From Bacteroidales bacterium (GTDB taxonomy: Bacteria > Bacteroidota > Bacteroidia > Bacteroidales > UBA932): 64,000 bases of DNA. The translations under genes and the position numbers were made by a program. Numbering within the stretch: position 1 is the stretch's first letter; each line of letters starts with the position of its first letter. This document shows positions 41,347-49,937 of this stretch, one piece after another. The stretch spans positions 1 to 64,000 of the forward strand of contig SUYN01000005.1 in NCBI GenBank assembly GCA_015060405.1, written 5' to 3'. Under the pieces are notes generated by a model. The model made no database searches. It was not told the origin of the DNA and saw only the letters and a list, made by a program, of their open reading frames with translations.

Positions 41347-42467
41347 TGCTGTGTCCTCCTATATATATACATGTGTATATCAACTACTTCCTTGATGGAG
41401 AAGTTCCTCTCCGCGAAGGCTCGCGCCGCCTCCCCCATCCTCCGTCTTTCCTCCGGACGGGTGATCAGCCGGCGCAGACGCTCCGCAAGCGCCCCGCTGT
41501 CCTTCACGGGCACAAGGAAACCTGTCACTCCATCTTCCACCGTGTCCCTGCATCCTGTCCAGTCGCATGTCACCACAGGCCTTCCCACAGCGGCAGCTTC
41601 GATACAGGATCTGGGCAGTCCCTCCTTATAGTAGGAAGGAAATGCAAAAATATGACTTTCCCGCAAGAGTTCCAGCACGTCGTCCCTCATTCCGAGCCAT
41701 TTTATGTAAGTTCCGTCACAAAGGGCTTCCAACTGTCCCCTTGTGATGGCATTGGGATTGGAGTCGAGGCCTCCGCAGAGGACGAACTCCACCTTGTCTT
41801 CAAACTCCGGCCTTAGACGGGAGGCAGCATCCGCAAGCACCAGGACTCCCTTGTCCTCCACCATACGGGCCGTAAAAAGGATCCGCACGCGCCCCCCGGA
41901 AGGTTCGGGGCAGAACGAGTACTCGTCCAGGTCGATTCCCGATCCCATTGTCCTGAAGCACTGTGCCTGCGTGGCTATGCCTTCCTCAAGGAAGAGGCTG
42001 CGGTCCTCCATGTTATGGAATATGCAGAACACCCCGTCCCTCTTATGGATATACCTCAACGCTGCAATCACGGCCTTCCTCAGCATCTTCCTGTCATAAT
42101 CAGGCGAAAACATCACCCCAAGCCCACTGACCGCGCTCACTATGCCCCTTACTCCCGCCAGACGGGCCGCCAGGCCTCCCCATAGGATGGCCTTCAGTCC
42201 GACATTGTGGACAATGTCCGGCTTCTCACGACGGAAAAGCGCATACAGGAACCTGAATGTGGAAGCCTCCTTGACTGGATTCACTCCGGCCTTGTCTATC
42301 GGAAGATCCACGAAGCCAAGTCCAAGAGCCCTGATCTCAGCAGAACGTCCCGTGTCCTGAGCGACCACTGTCACATCATAGCCCTGCTCCAAGGCAGCCA
42401 CTCCGACAGCCTTGCGATGGGACAGGAAGAAACTGTCCTGGTTCACTATGATGAAGAGTCTATTCAT
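41343..42467 (-). CDS. Glycosyltransferase family 4
   Basis: 374 residues. The GT-B fold is visible: N-terminal MNRLFIIVNQDSFFLSHRKAVGVAA and KPDIVHNVGLKAILWGGLAARLAG; C-terminal RILFTARMVEDKGVLVLADAASRL and the E-x7-E motif KEGLPRSCIEAAAVGRPVV. It adds a sugar to the lipid-linked repeat; donor and acceptor are unknown. It overlaps the next glycosyltransferase gene (upstream) by 8 nt. Confidence 0.9.
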   Translation of the reverse strand: MNRLFIIVNQDSFFLSHRKAVGVAALEQGYDVTVVAQDTGRSAEIRALGLGFVDLPIDKAGVNPVKEASTFRFLYALFRREKPDIVHNVGLKAILWGGLAARLAGVRGIVSAVSGLGVMFSPDYDRKMLRKAVIAALRYIHKRDGVFCIFHNMEDRSLFLEEGIATQAQCFRTMGSGIDLDEYSFCPEPSGGRVRILFTARMVEDKGVLVLADAASRLRPEFEDKVEFVLCGGLDSNPNAITRGQLEALCDGTYIKWLGMRDDVLELLRESHIFAFPSYYKEGLPRSCIEAAAVGRPVVTCDWTGCRDTVEDGVTGFLVPVKDSGALAERLRRLITRPEERRRMGEAARAFAERNFSIKEVVDIHMYIYRRTQQ

Positions 42468-43500
42468 TGTATATCCTCCAATATCCTGCCGCTGTGGCAG
42501 CTATGTCATATTCCTTTGCACGTGCGCTGCATCTGAGCGCTGTCTGAGCATAGAGTCCGCTGTCCTCGAGCAAGGTATCTATCAGTCGGGCGAGCTCCCT
42601 GCTGTCGCCGGCAGGAAAAAGCAGTCCGGCTCCTTCCACGACCTGCTTCAGGCCCGGAACATCGGAGGCCAAGACAGGTCTTCCGCAGGCCATCATCTCC
42701 ACCGCAGTCAGTCCGAAGCCCTCCCAATGGGAGGACTGCACCCCGACCTTCGCACCCGCCATATGCACAGCGACATCACTTGCGGCTCCGCAGAACTCAA
42801 TCCTGTGAGAGAGTCCCAGTGCCCCGGCAAGTTCTGCCGCCTTCTCAAGCAGAGGGCCATCTCCGACGAGCCTCAGCTTCACATCATGACGGACATGCTG
42901 CATTGCCCTTATCAAGGTCTCGTGGTCCTTTGACGGAGCGAACCTCGACACCATCACGATGCTGTCAGAAGGTACCTCACCCTCAGCCGCCTCAGCAAAG
43001 GCCCGTACATCTATACCATTATATATGACATGCCGGCTCACTTCCCTTCCAAGCCATCCGTCAAGGGCCTCCCTGACCTGGGGGCTGATGGACACCACAT
43101 GGGAGTAGCGGCCGTACACGAACCTCTCCACCGGAAGCAGCCACCTCTTTCCTCGGCGGGAATTCGATGTAGAGTGTTCCGTGAATATGAGCTTCGCATC
43201 CAGACCGCGCGCTGCAAAAGCCGCCCAGTAAAGCGCAGGAAAGAGATGGACATGTATGACATCATATCCCTTCATGTATTTCCTCAAGCGGAACACCAGC
43301 AGAGGATCATATACATTCCCCGCATCGAGGCAGATGATCTTCACGCCTGCGGCCGCGATCTTCTGCACGAATGCGTTGTCAGCATGCATGAAGACAAGGA
43401 GAGTCACATCGGCCTGTTTCTGCTGAAGCGGAAGCAGGTCGGACAGGAGCCTCTGGGCTCCTCCGATCTCAAGCGAAGGTATGATGTGCAGCAGTCTCAT
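42460..43500 (-). CDS. Glycosyltransferase family 4
   Basis: From ATG 43500 (overlapping the upstream TGA as ATGA) the protein has 346 residues: MRLLHIIPSLEIGGAQRLLSDLL at the start, GYDVIHVHLFPALYWAAFAA, and a C-terminal E-x7-E motif SHWEGFGLTAVEMMACGRPVL. The longer frame to 43566 would overlap the upstream gene by 70 bp. It probably adds one sugar of the repeat unit. Confidence 0.9.
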   Translation of the reverse strand: MRLLHIIPSLEIGGAQRLLSDLLPLQQKQADVTLLVFMHADNAFVQKIAAAGVKIICLDAGNVYDPLLVFRLRKYMKGYDVIHVHLFPALYWAAFAARGLDAKLIFTEHSTSNSRRGKRWLLPVERFVYGRYSHVVSISPQVREALDGWLGREVSRHVIYNGIDVRAFAEAAEGEVPSDSIVMVSRFAPSKDHETLIRAMQHVRHDVKLRLVGDGPLLEKAAELAGALGLSHRIEFCGAASDVAVHMAGAKVGVQSSHWEGFGLTAVEMMACGRPVLASDVPGLKQVVEGAGLLFPAGDSRELARLIDTLLEDSGLYAQTALRCSARAKEYDIAATAAGYWRIYNE

Positions 43501-44408
43501 CGTCCGGCAAACATTTTCTTCATTGTCTTCCAATAGGTCCTGTCTCCTCCTGACAGAGTCAGGCAAGCCAGCCGGAGATACACAGAAACCCGGAATATAA
43601 GGTCACATATCCCCACATAAAACGGTCTGAAGTGCTTCCTCATATATATATTCCTGCTCCTGAAATTGATTTCCGCCTTCCTGTCGAGGTTGGATATGCT
43701 CTTTCCCTCAAGATGGCATATCCTCGCTTCCGGAACGGAACGGACCGCATAGCCGGTATCCTTCACCCTGCGGCAAAGGTCGGTCTCCTCATAGTACATG
43801 AAGAAGGCGGTGTCGAAAAGTCCGGTCTTCACGGCCACTTCCCTTTTTATCATGAGGTCAGCCCCGACGATGAAGGCGACATCCAGCACCCTTCCGGAGT
43901 GGTTGAAGGTCACATTCCTGCCATAGGCCAGTCTCTCGGGCACATGGTACATCAGGCTGCCAAGTTCGGCCGCCAGAGAAGGAAAGAGACGCTTGAAGGA
44001 TGAAGCCGGGAGACCTTCGGCCGTAAAGAGGTTGCCGCCGCATACACCAGCGTCATCATTGTCATCAAGATAGGAGGAAAGAATGGATATGGCATCGTTC
44101 AGCAGCACGGTGTCAGGATTCAGAAGCAATATGTTCCTTCCCTGCGAGTGGCTGAATCCCAGGTTATTGGCCCCACCGAAGCCGAGGTTGGAGTCGGAGA
44201 GGATGACCCTGACTGAGTCCGAGCCGGCGTATCTGTTCCGAAGCGTCTGTCCGGATCCGTCAGGCGAAGCATTGTCCACTATCAGGATCTCATAAGAGAC
44301 GCCTTCGGTAAGACGCACTACCGAATCCACCGCATCAGCCACAAGACCTGCAGTGCAATAATTCACTATGATCACCGAAACATCCATATCCGCATATTCA
44401 TTTCTCAA
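43497..44408 (-). CDS. Glycosyltransferase family 2
   Basis: 303 residues; the GT-A core is plain: DVSVIIVNYCTAGLVADAVDSVV, EILIVDNASPDGSG, and NILLLNPDTVL as the DxD-like metal site (NPD). The C-terminus carries an ICHLEGKSIS motif and FRSRNIYMRKHFRPF, as in rhamnosyltransferase-like GT2 enzymes. The nearby dTDP-sugar genes make a rhamnose-like donor plausible, but this is inference. Confidence 0.9.
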   Translation of the reverse strand: MRNEYADMDVSVIIVNYCTAGLVADAVDSVVRLTEGVSYEILIVDNASPDGSGQTLRNRYAGSDSVRVILSDSNLGFGGANNLGFSHSQGRNILLLNPDTVLLNDAISILSSYLDDNDDAGVCGGNLFTAEGLPASSFKRLFPSLAAELGSLMYHVPERLAYGRNVTFNHSGRVLDVAFIVGADLMIKREVAVKTGLFDTAFFMYYEETDLCRRVKDTGYAVRSVPEARICHLEGKSISNLDRKAEINFRSRNIYMRKHFRPFYVGICDLIFRVSVYLRLACLTLSGGDRTYWKTMKKMFAGR

Positions 44409-44411
44409 GCA

Positions 44412-45431
44412 TCAAACCAAAAGAGCCGCCTTGGTCACGTTCAGGACCAATATCACGGCTGAAACAGCCACGACAGGCAGCTTTCTGACAATTTCCGGGC
44501 CCTTCACGGCATAATACATCATCGGAACGATGAGGCACTCCGCAACAAGCAGGAGCTCGCTTATACGGAAAGCGAGGACAGGAAGGTCGGAAAACAGCAC
44601 AAGGCAGCTCAGAGAGACTGCATATATCTTCACCAGCAGGACCGCATAGCGGTTGTGACGGCTTATCGTATCTATGAAATAAAGGAGGAAGAAGCACAGC
44701 GCAACCCTCAGGAGCTGCATGGCATTGAATATATTGATTTCCTCATATATGTTGTCCTGATACATCACCAGGGCATCCTGCACGAACTCGAACGGAAGCA
44801 GGGCCACCAGGGATCCGAAGGTCGTCCCCATGATTCCGAGCACATACGACACCACGACAAGACCGGCGAACAGGAGTCTGCGCGGCTTCTCCGTATTAAG
44901 GAAAAGGATGAAGACAAATGCAAGGGCGGAGTAATGGAAGAGAAAGGCGGTGACGAAGGACACGGCGAACCAGATCCACTTCTTTTCTACCGAAAAATAT
45001 ATTGCCAGCAGCATAAGTCCCGAAGCCACGGCGCAGCGCATCTGTATCAGGTCATGAAGTATATAAATATTGGATATATACACCAGGACCGACCCCAGGA
45101 CCAGCTTGGTCATCTTCTCCATCGCAGTGAATTTCAAGGCTATGGAGACTCCGGCGAAAAAGGCCAGGAAGAAATGCAGTCCTCCGCCGAGGGCCTTGAT
45201 CCATTCGGTCACGGTCACGAATCCGGCCTCAAATCTGGCATTGCCGAAATTGAAGAACAGCTCATAGTTCTCATAGTCCGGCATCAAAGGAGAGCGCCAG
45301 GCAGCAATGGCGACAAGAACGGGCCACAACAGAAGCAGCCAGGTTTTCGAGCGCTTCGGCCGCATCTCACCCCTCTCACATATATATGCGAAAGCAACGA
45401 CAAAGAACAATATGAAGATTACAGCCGTCAT
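44412..45431 (-). CDS. EpsG-family polysaccharide polymerase (Wzy-like)
   Basis: 339 residues with about ten membrane helices. PDYENYELFFNFGNARFEAGFVTVTEWIKALGG and QMRCAVASGLMLLAIYFS are the landmarks of EpsG proteins, which polymerise repeat units at the periplasmic face. It begins 4 nt inside the flippase stop and ends 3 nt before the GT2 gene. Confidence 0.82.
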   Translation of the reverse strand: MTAVIFILFFVVAFAYICERGEMRPKRSKTWLLLLWPVLVAIAAWRSPLMPDYENYELFFNFGNARFEAGFVTVTEWIKALGGGLHFFLAFFAGVSIALKFTAMEKMTKLVLGSVLVYISNIYILHDLIQMRCAVASGLMLLAIYFSVEKKWIWFAVSFVTAFLFHYSALAFVFILFLNTEKPRRLLFAGLVVVSYVLGIMGTTFGSLVALLPFEFVQDALVMYQDNIYEEINIFNAMQLLRVALCFFLLYFIDTISRHNRYAVLLVKIYAVSLSCLVLFSDLPVLAFRISELLLVAECLIVPMMYYAVKGPEIVRKLPVVAVSAVILVLNVTKAALLV

Positions 45432-46864
45432 CGTCTCAAGCCTATGATATCCGTCAATGCCTCGCGTCTGAAAGAGAGCACCATGCCGGCCCAGACTCCC
45501 ACAGAAGCCACCACACCCGCAGCGAGTGATATATATTCATTATCTATAAGGAAGGCACATGCCGCCGCCACAAGTACGCTCGGAAGCGAAAGCGCCAGAT
45601 TCTTCAGAAGCTCTGACCATGGCAGGGTGACGATCCTGTTCCTGTATATATACACCACATACACCATCGTCACTACGGATTCCGAGCAAAGCAGCACGAC
45701 TGCCGAACCCACGCACTGAAGTGTCTTTACCGTCAGCACGTTCACGGTCACTGCCACAACTGCTCCGGCCACAGATGCCGCAAGCAGGACCTTCTCTTTC
45801 CCAAGCGGCATGAGTATCTGAAGTGCAAGCACCTGTGCTATGCCGACAAAGAGCACGGCCGGCATTATGATCCTCATCGGCAGGACAGCTCCTTCATAAC
45901 CAGGACCGGCAAGCACTCCGACAATCTGCGGAGCCATGACCAGGCTGCATAGGATAAGAGGAATGCTGAAAAGGGACATCGCTGAGAAGGATCTGGTGAC
46001 AAGACGTCTGAACCTGTCGGTCTGGTCTCCGGAGACAAGGGCGCTCATCCTCGGGAGCATCACTGACGTGAAAGCAGAGAATAATCCCACAACGACAGTA
46101 TAGAGCTTGTAGGCGGTCGTATAATATCCCACCTGCACATTGCCGGTCATAAGTCCGAGATACATCACATTGAAAGTCAGATACATGGATGTCATGACCG
46201 AATATATTCCCAGAGTAAGGTTCTGTCCGATGTACCGGAAATTGAACATTTCCTTGAAATCCACCTTCACCAGGCCTCGTGCATGCACAAGGTTTATCAC
46301 GGAATTCACCACCGTCATCGCTACTGTAAGGTAGAAATACATCCGATAGTCCTGCGGACCTTTGACAAAAAGGAATATGGAGATGACATACAGGATCTTG
46401 ACCGCCACTGACCTCAGAGTTATATACCTGAAATCCTCCATCCCCGTGTAGAACCACTCGATCAGGAAGGCTGTGAAGAGGATCTTTGCGGAACCGATAT
46501 AGAAGAGTTCATCATATCGGTTCAGTTCGGGCAAAAGCGTGACTATGACGAAATATGCAAGAAGGGTGATGAGGGTGAAGAGAAGGTTCACTCCCATGAG
46601 GTTGGAGAACACCCTATTCCTGGCGGCAGGGTCATCCTTCACTCTCGCTATCTCTCTGACGCCCAAGACATTGATGCCCATGGATGCAAAAAGGAGGAAG
46701 TACTGGACGGTGTTGTCGATAAAACTGACGAGCCCGACATTGGCCACGCCCAGGATGCGCGAGACATACGGAAATATGATAAAAGCAACAAGATAGCCGG
46801 AAACCGTCAATATGCTTTTATACACGAAATTCCTTTTAATTGATGTCTCGGGAACGTGATTCAT
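45428..46864 (-). CDS. Wzx-type oligosaccharide flippase
   Basis: 478 residues, 12-14 membrane helices, polysaccharide transporter (PST) family. The N-terminus SILTVSGYLVAFIIFPYVSRILGVANVGLVSFI is typical. It flips the lipid-linked repeat unit to the periplasm. ATGA overlaps join it to rfbB upstream and to the EpsG-like gene downstream. Confidence 0.9.
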   Translation of the reverse strand: MNHVPETSIKRNFVYKSILTVSGYLVAFIIFPYVSRILGVANVGLVSFIDNTVQYFLLFASMGINVLGVREIARVKDDPAARNRVFSNLMGVNLLFTLITLLAYFVIVTLLPELNRYDELFYIGSAKILFTAFLIEWFYTGMEDFRYITLRSVAVKILYVISIFLFVKGPQDYRMYFYLTVAMTVVNSVINLVHARGLVKVDFKEMFNFRYIGQNLTLGIYSVMTSMYLTFNVMYLGLMTGNVQVGYYTTAYKLYTVVVGLFSAFTSVMLPRMSALVSGDQTDRFRRLVTRSFSAMSLFSIPLILCSLVMAPQIVGVLAGPGYEGAVLPMRIIMPAVLFVGIAQVLALQILMPLGKEKVLLAASVAGAVVAVTVNVLTVKTLQCVGSAVVLLCSESVVTMVYVVYIYRNRIVTLPWSELLKNLALSLPSVLVAAACAFLIDNEYISLAAGVVASVGVWAGMVLSFRREALTDIIGLRR

Positions 46865-47955
46865 TTATACATTTCCTCGTAATACTTCTGATACTCTCCT
46901 GATGTCACATTGTCCATCCATTCCTGGTTCTCAAGGTACCAGCGGACAGTCTTCTCAATGCCTTCCTCAAACTGGAGGGACGGTTCCCATCCGAGCTCTT
47001 CCTTTAGCTTAGAGGAATCGATAGCATATCTAAGGTCATGTCCGGCACGGTCGGCAACGAATGTGATAAGGCCGAGGCTGTGGCCCTCCGGATTGCCCAG
47101 GATGCGGTCCACAGTAGCTATGATGACCTTGATCAGGTCTATGTTCTTCCACTCGTTGAAGCCACCTATGTTGTAGGTCTGAGCAGTCTCTCCCTTATGG
47201 AATATGAGGTCTATAGCTCTGGCATGGTCTTCCACATAGAGCCAGTCGCGCACATTCTCTCCCCTGCCATAGACAGGAAGCGGCTTTCCCTTGCGTATAT
47301 TATTGATGAACAACGGTATAAGCTTCTCCGGGAACTGATACGGACCATAGTTGTTGGAGCAGTTGGTCACGACTGTCGGCATTCCGTAGGTGTCATGGAA
47401 TGACCTCACGAAATGGTCGGAAGCGGCCTTGGATGCCGAATAAGGGCTGTGAGGGTCGTATTTTGTCGTCTCGGTGAAGAAGGAAGTGCCGTACGGCGGC
47501 TCCCCTTGAGGCGTGTCAAGCTCGAGCGCTCCATAGACTTCATCAGTGCTTATGTGGTAGAAGCGCTTGCCCTCATATTTTTCCGGGCGCAACTCCCATG
47601 TGTGACGTGCCGCCTGAAGCAGCGACAGCGTGCCCAGCACATTGGTCCTTGCGAATGTGAAGGGATCCCTGATGGAACGGTCCACATGGGTTTCTGCGGC
47701 CAGGTGTATGACACCGTCGACCTCGTACTGTGAGAATATCTCCACCATCTTCTCGAAATCACAGATATCAGCCTTGATGAAGATATAGTTCGGACAGTCC
47801 TCGATGTCCTTCAGGTTTGCAAGGTTGCCGGCATAGGTGAGCTTGTCCACATTGATGATGCGGTAGTCAGGATAGCTGTTCACGAACATTCTGACCACAT
47901 GGCTTCCTATGAATCCAGCCCCTCCGGTTATGATTATACTCCTTCTGTAATCCAT
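46861..47955 (-). CDS. rfbB: dTDP-glucose 4,6-dehydratase
   Basis: 364 residues. Rossmann motif GGAGFIGSHV at 11-20; STDEVYGALE with the active Asp-Glu pair; PYSASKAASDHFVRSF supplies the YxxxK couple. It turns dTDP-glucose into dTDP-4-keto-6-deoxyglucose, feeding rhamnose or another 6-deoxy sugar. Residue length and the TNCSNNYGPYQFPEKLIP motif are normal. rfbC and rfbD are absent from the window. Confidence 0.95.
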   Translation of the reverse strand: MDYRRSIIITGGAGFIGSHVVRMFVNSYPDYRIINVDKLTYAGNLANLKDIEDCPNYIFIKADICDFEKMVEIFSQYEVDGVIHLAAETHVDRSIRDPFTFARTNVLGTLSLLQAARHTWELRPEKYEGKRFYHISTDEVYGALELDTPQGEPPYGTSFFTETTKYDPHSPYSASKAASDHFVRSFHDTYGMPTVVTNCSNNYGPYQFPEKLIPLFINNIRKGKPLPVYGRGENVRDWLYVEDHARAIDLIFHKGETAQTYNIGGFNEWKNIDLIKVIIATVDRILGNPEGHSLGLITFVADRAGHDLRYAIDSSKLKEELGWEPSLQFEEGIEKTVRWYLENQEWMDNVTSGEYQKYYEEMYK

Positions 47956-47961
47956 AGCAGT

Positions 47962-48837
47962 CTACTTTCTGATAAGGCCCATGAGATATTGGCCATACTG
48001 GTTCTTCATCATAGGCTGAGCCAGTTCTTCGAGTTTTGCCGCATCGATCCAGCCATGACGATAGGCAATCTCCTCAAGGCAGGCTATCTTGAGTCCCTGG
48101 CGTTTCTCGATGACTTCCACGAAGGTAGATGCCTCCGAAAGCGAATCGTGAGTGCCTGTGTCGAGCCATGCGAAGCCACGGCCGAGAGTCTGCACCATGA
48201 GTTCTCCGTCTTTCAGGAAGCTCTGATTGACAGTAGTGATCTCAAGCTCGCCTCTTGCAGAGGGCTTTACCTCCTTCGCAGTCCTTACCACCTTGTTAGG
48301 ATAGAAATACAGGCCCACCACAGCGTAATTGGATTTCGGAACGGCCGGCTTCTCCTCGATGGAGAGACATCTTCCATTCCGGTCGAATTCTGCCACTCCG
48401 TATCTCTGCGGGTTGCTGACCTGGTAGCCGAAGACCGTCGCCACGCCATCCTCTTCTGCAGCCCTGACCGCTTCCTTGAGCATCGGCGTAAAGCCGTTGC
48501 CATGGAAGATATTGTCTCCCAGGACCATGCACACGCTGTCCTCACCGATGAAGTCCTCACCTATGATGAAGGCCTGGGCCAGTCCGTCAGGCGAAGGCTG
48601 CTCTGCATATGAGATGTTCACGCCATAATCGCTTCCGTCGCCGAGAAGTCTCTGAAAACCCGGCAGGTCATATGGTGTGGATATCACGAGTATATCCCTT
48701 ATTCCCGCCTTCATCAGCACAGAGAGCGGATAATATATCATCGGCTTGTCGAAGATCGGCAGCAGCTGCTTGCTGACACCCTTGGTGATAGGATAGAGGC
48801 GGGTTCCGCTTCCCCCTGCCAGAACGATTCCCTTCAT
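47962..48837 (-). CDS. rfbA: Glucose-1-phosphate thymidylyltransferase
   Basis: 291 residues. [21 protein letters not shown] is the nucleotide-binding and activation loop; VLGDNIFHG carries the catalytic Asp, and TTVNQSFL is also conserved. It makes dTDP-glucose for RfbB. Its ATG shares a base with the wzz stop (TAATG), so translation is coupled. Confidence 0.95.
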   Translation of the reverse strand: MKGIVLAGGSGTRLYPITKGVSKQLLPIFDKPMIYYPLSVLMKAGIRDILVISTPYDLPGFQRLLGDGSDYGVNISYAEQPSPDGLAQAFIIGEDFIGEDSVCMVLGDNIFHGNGFTPMLKEAVRAAEEDGVATVFGYQVSNPQRYGVAEFDRNGRCLSIEEKPAVPKSNYAVVGLYFYPNKVVRTAKEVKPSARGELEITTVNQSFLKDGELMVQTLGRGFAWLDTGTHDSLSEASTFVEVIEKRQGLKIACLEEIAYRHGWIDAAKLEELAQPMMKNQYGQYLMGLIRK

Positions 48838-49910
48838 TACAGATTCTCTTTAAGTTTTTTCCAGAAGTCCTTCAGGAACAGCCCCCATGCCGAAGCGAGG
48901 CAGCCTGAAAGCAAGGTAAACAGCACCAGGATCTTAGCCTTGCTCGGAGCTGATTTCTTATATGGGACTGTCACCGGCTCGAGCACGGCGAAGACAGGCT
49001 TGTCCTGCTGAACCTTTATCCTCGCTCCCTCCAGCTGTGTCGCCACCTGTGAATAGACCTGATAGGCAAGATTCATCTCCTGCTGAAGACGCTGGGCCTC
49101 GGCCTTCGTGCTGTTGAGCACTACATTCTTGTTCGAGTCCGAATATTTCGCATATGCCTGCTGGGCTTCATAATAGTCCTGACGTCGTTCCTCGCATATT
49201 ACTGTGAGGTTCTCCACATCCTGACGGGCCTTCGACGTGCGGTAGTCGGAAACATATCTCTTCAGGTTCTCCACGATAGCCTCGAGCACCTGCGCTGCGA
49301 CATACGGGTCCTGCATCTGGATGGACATCGAGGTCATTCCAGTCTTCTTGTCCACGAGGATATGGATGTTCTTACGGAGGAACTTCATGACGCGGCGTTC
49401 ATCCTTCGGAAGATTGGTCATCACCAGGGCTGCAGTGTCCGCAGCTTCCTCCTTGTCAGGAAGAATCAGGCCTATGAGCTTGAAAGGAGCCGAGATTATG
49501 TGGCTCCACCACGCCTTTTTCTGATGGTTGAGGACATAGTCAGTAAGGTCTGTCTCCAGATTTCCGTTCTTCGTGCTTACCTGCAGGTCAAGAAGATTGA
49601 ACAGGAAGGGTGTAGAGGCAACGACATCCGGATACATCTCCACGTCTATCGCATCCATGCTGTTGTCCAGGCTCACGCCCATCATGGAAGCAATGGAACT
49701 TACGCCAGCTCCAATCCTCTGCTGGGTCTCTGGTGTGAAGACTGCCTTTGCCTTATAGGTCTTCGGTATGCTGAATCCGACGATGAGGCCGAGCACGACA
49801 CCGGCCAGACACCATCTTACAATCAGTCCTTTGTGCTTCCACAGTCGGGCAAACAAGGCGGCCACATCTATGCCCTCATCTTCATATATATCTTTATTCA
49901 TCTCACTCAT
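48837..49910 (-). CDS. wzz: Wzz/Etk-type chain-length determinant protein
   Basis: 357 residues: N-terminal membrane helix ([21 protein letters not shown]), a long periplasmic part ending in a coiled coil ([45 protein letters not shown]), and a second helix ([20 protein letters not shown]). No C-terminal tyrosine kinase is fused. It sets polymer length together with Wzy. It lies 27 nt after the SLBB gene. Confidence 0.88.
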   Translation of the reverse strand: MSEMNKDIYEDEGIDVAALFARLWKHKGLIVRWCLAGVVLGLIVGFSIPKTYKAKAVFTPETQQRIGAGVSSIASMMGVSLDNSMDAIDVEMYPDVVASTPFLFNLLDLQVSTKNGNLETDLTDYVLNHQKKAWWSHIISAPFKLIGLILPDKEEAADTAALVMTNLPKDERRVMKFLRKNIHILVDKKTGMTSMSIQMQDPYVAAQVLEAIVENLKRYVSDYRTSKARQDVENLTVICEERRQDYYEAQQAYAKYSDSNKNVVLNSTKAEAQRLQQEMNLAYQVYSQVATQLEGARIKVQQDKPVFAVLEPVTVPYKKSAPSKAKILVLFTLLSGCLASAWGLFLKDFWKKLKENL

Positions 49911-49937
49911 AATCGTTTACACAGGTTAGAGGGTTCA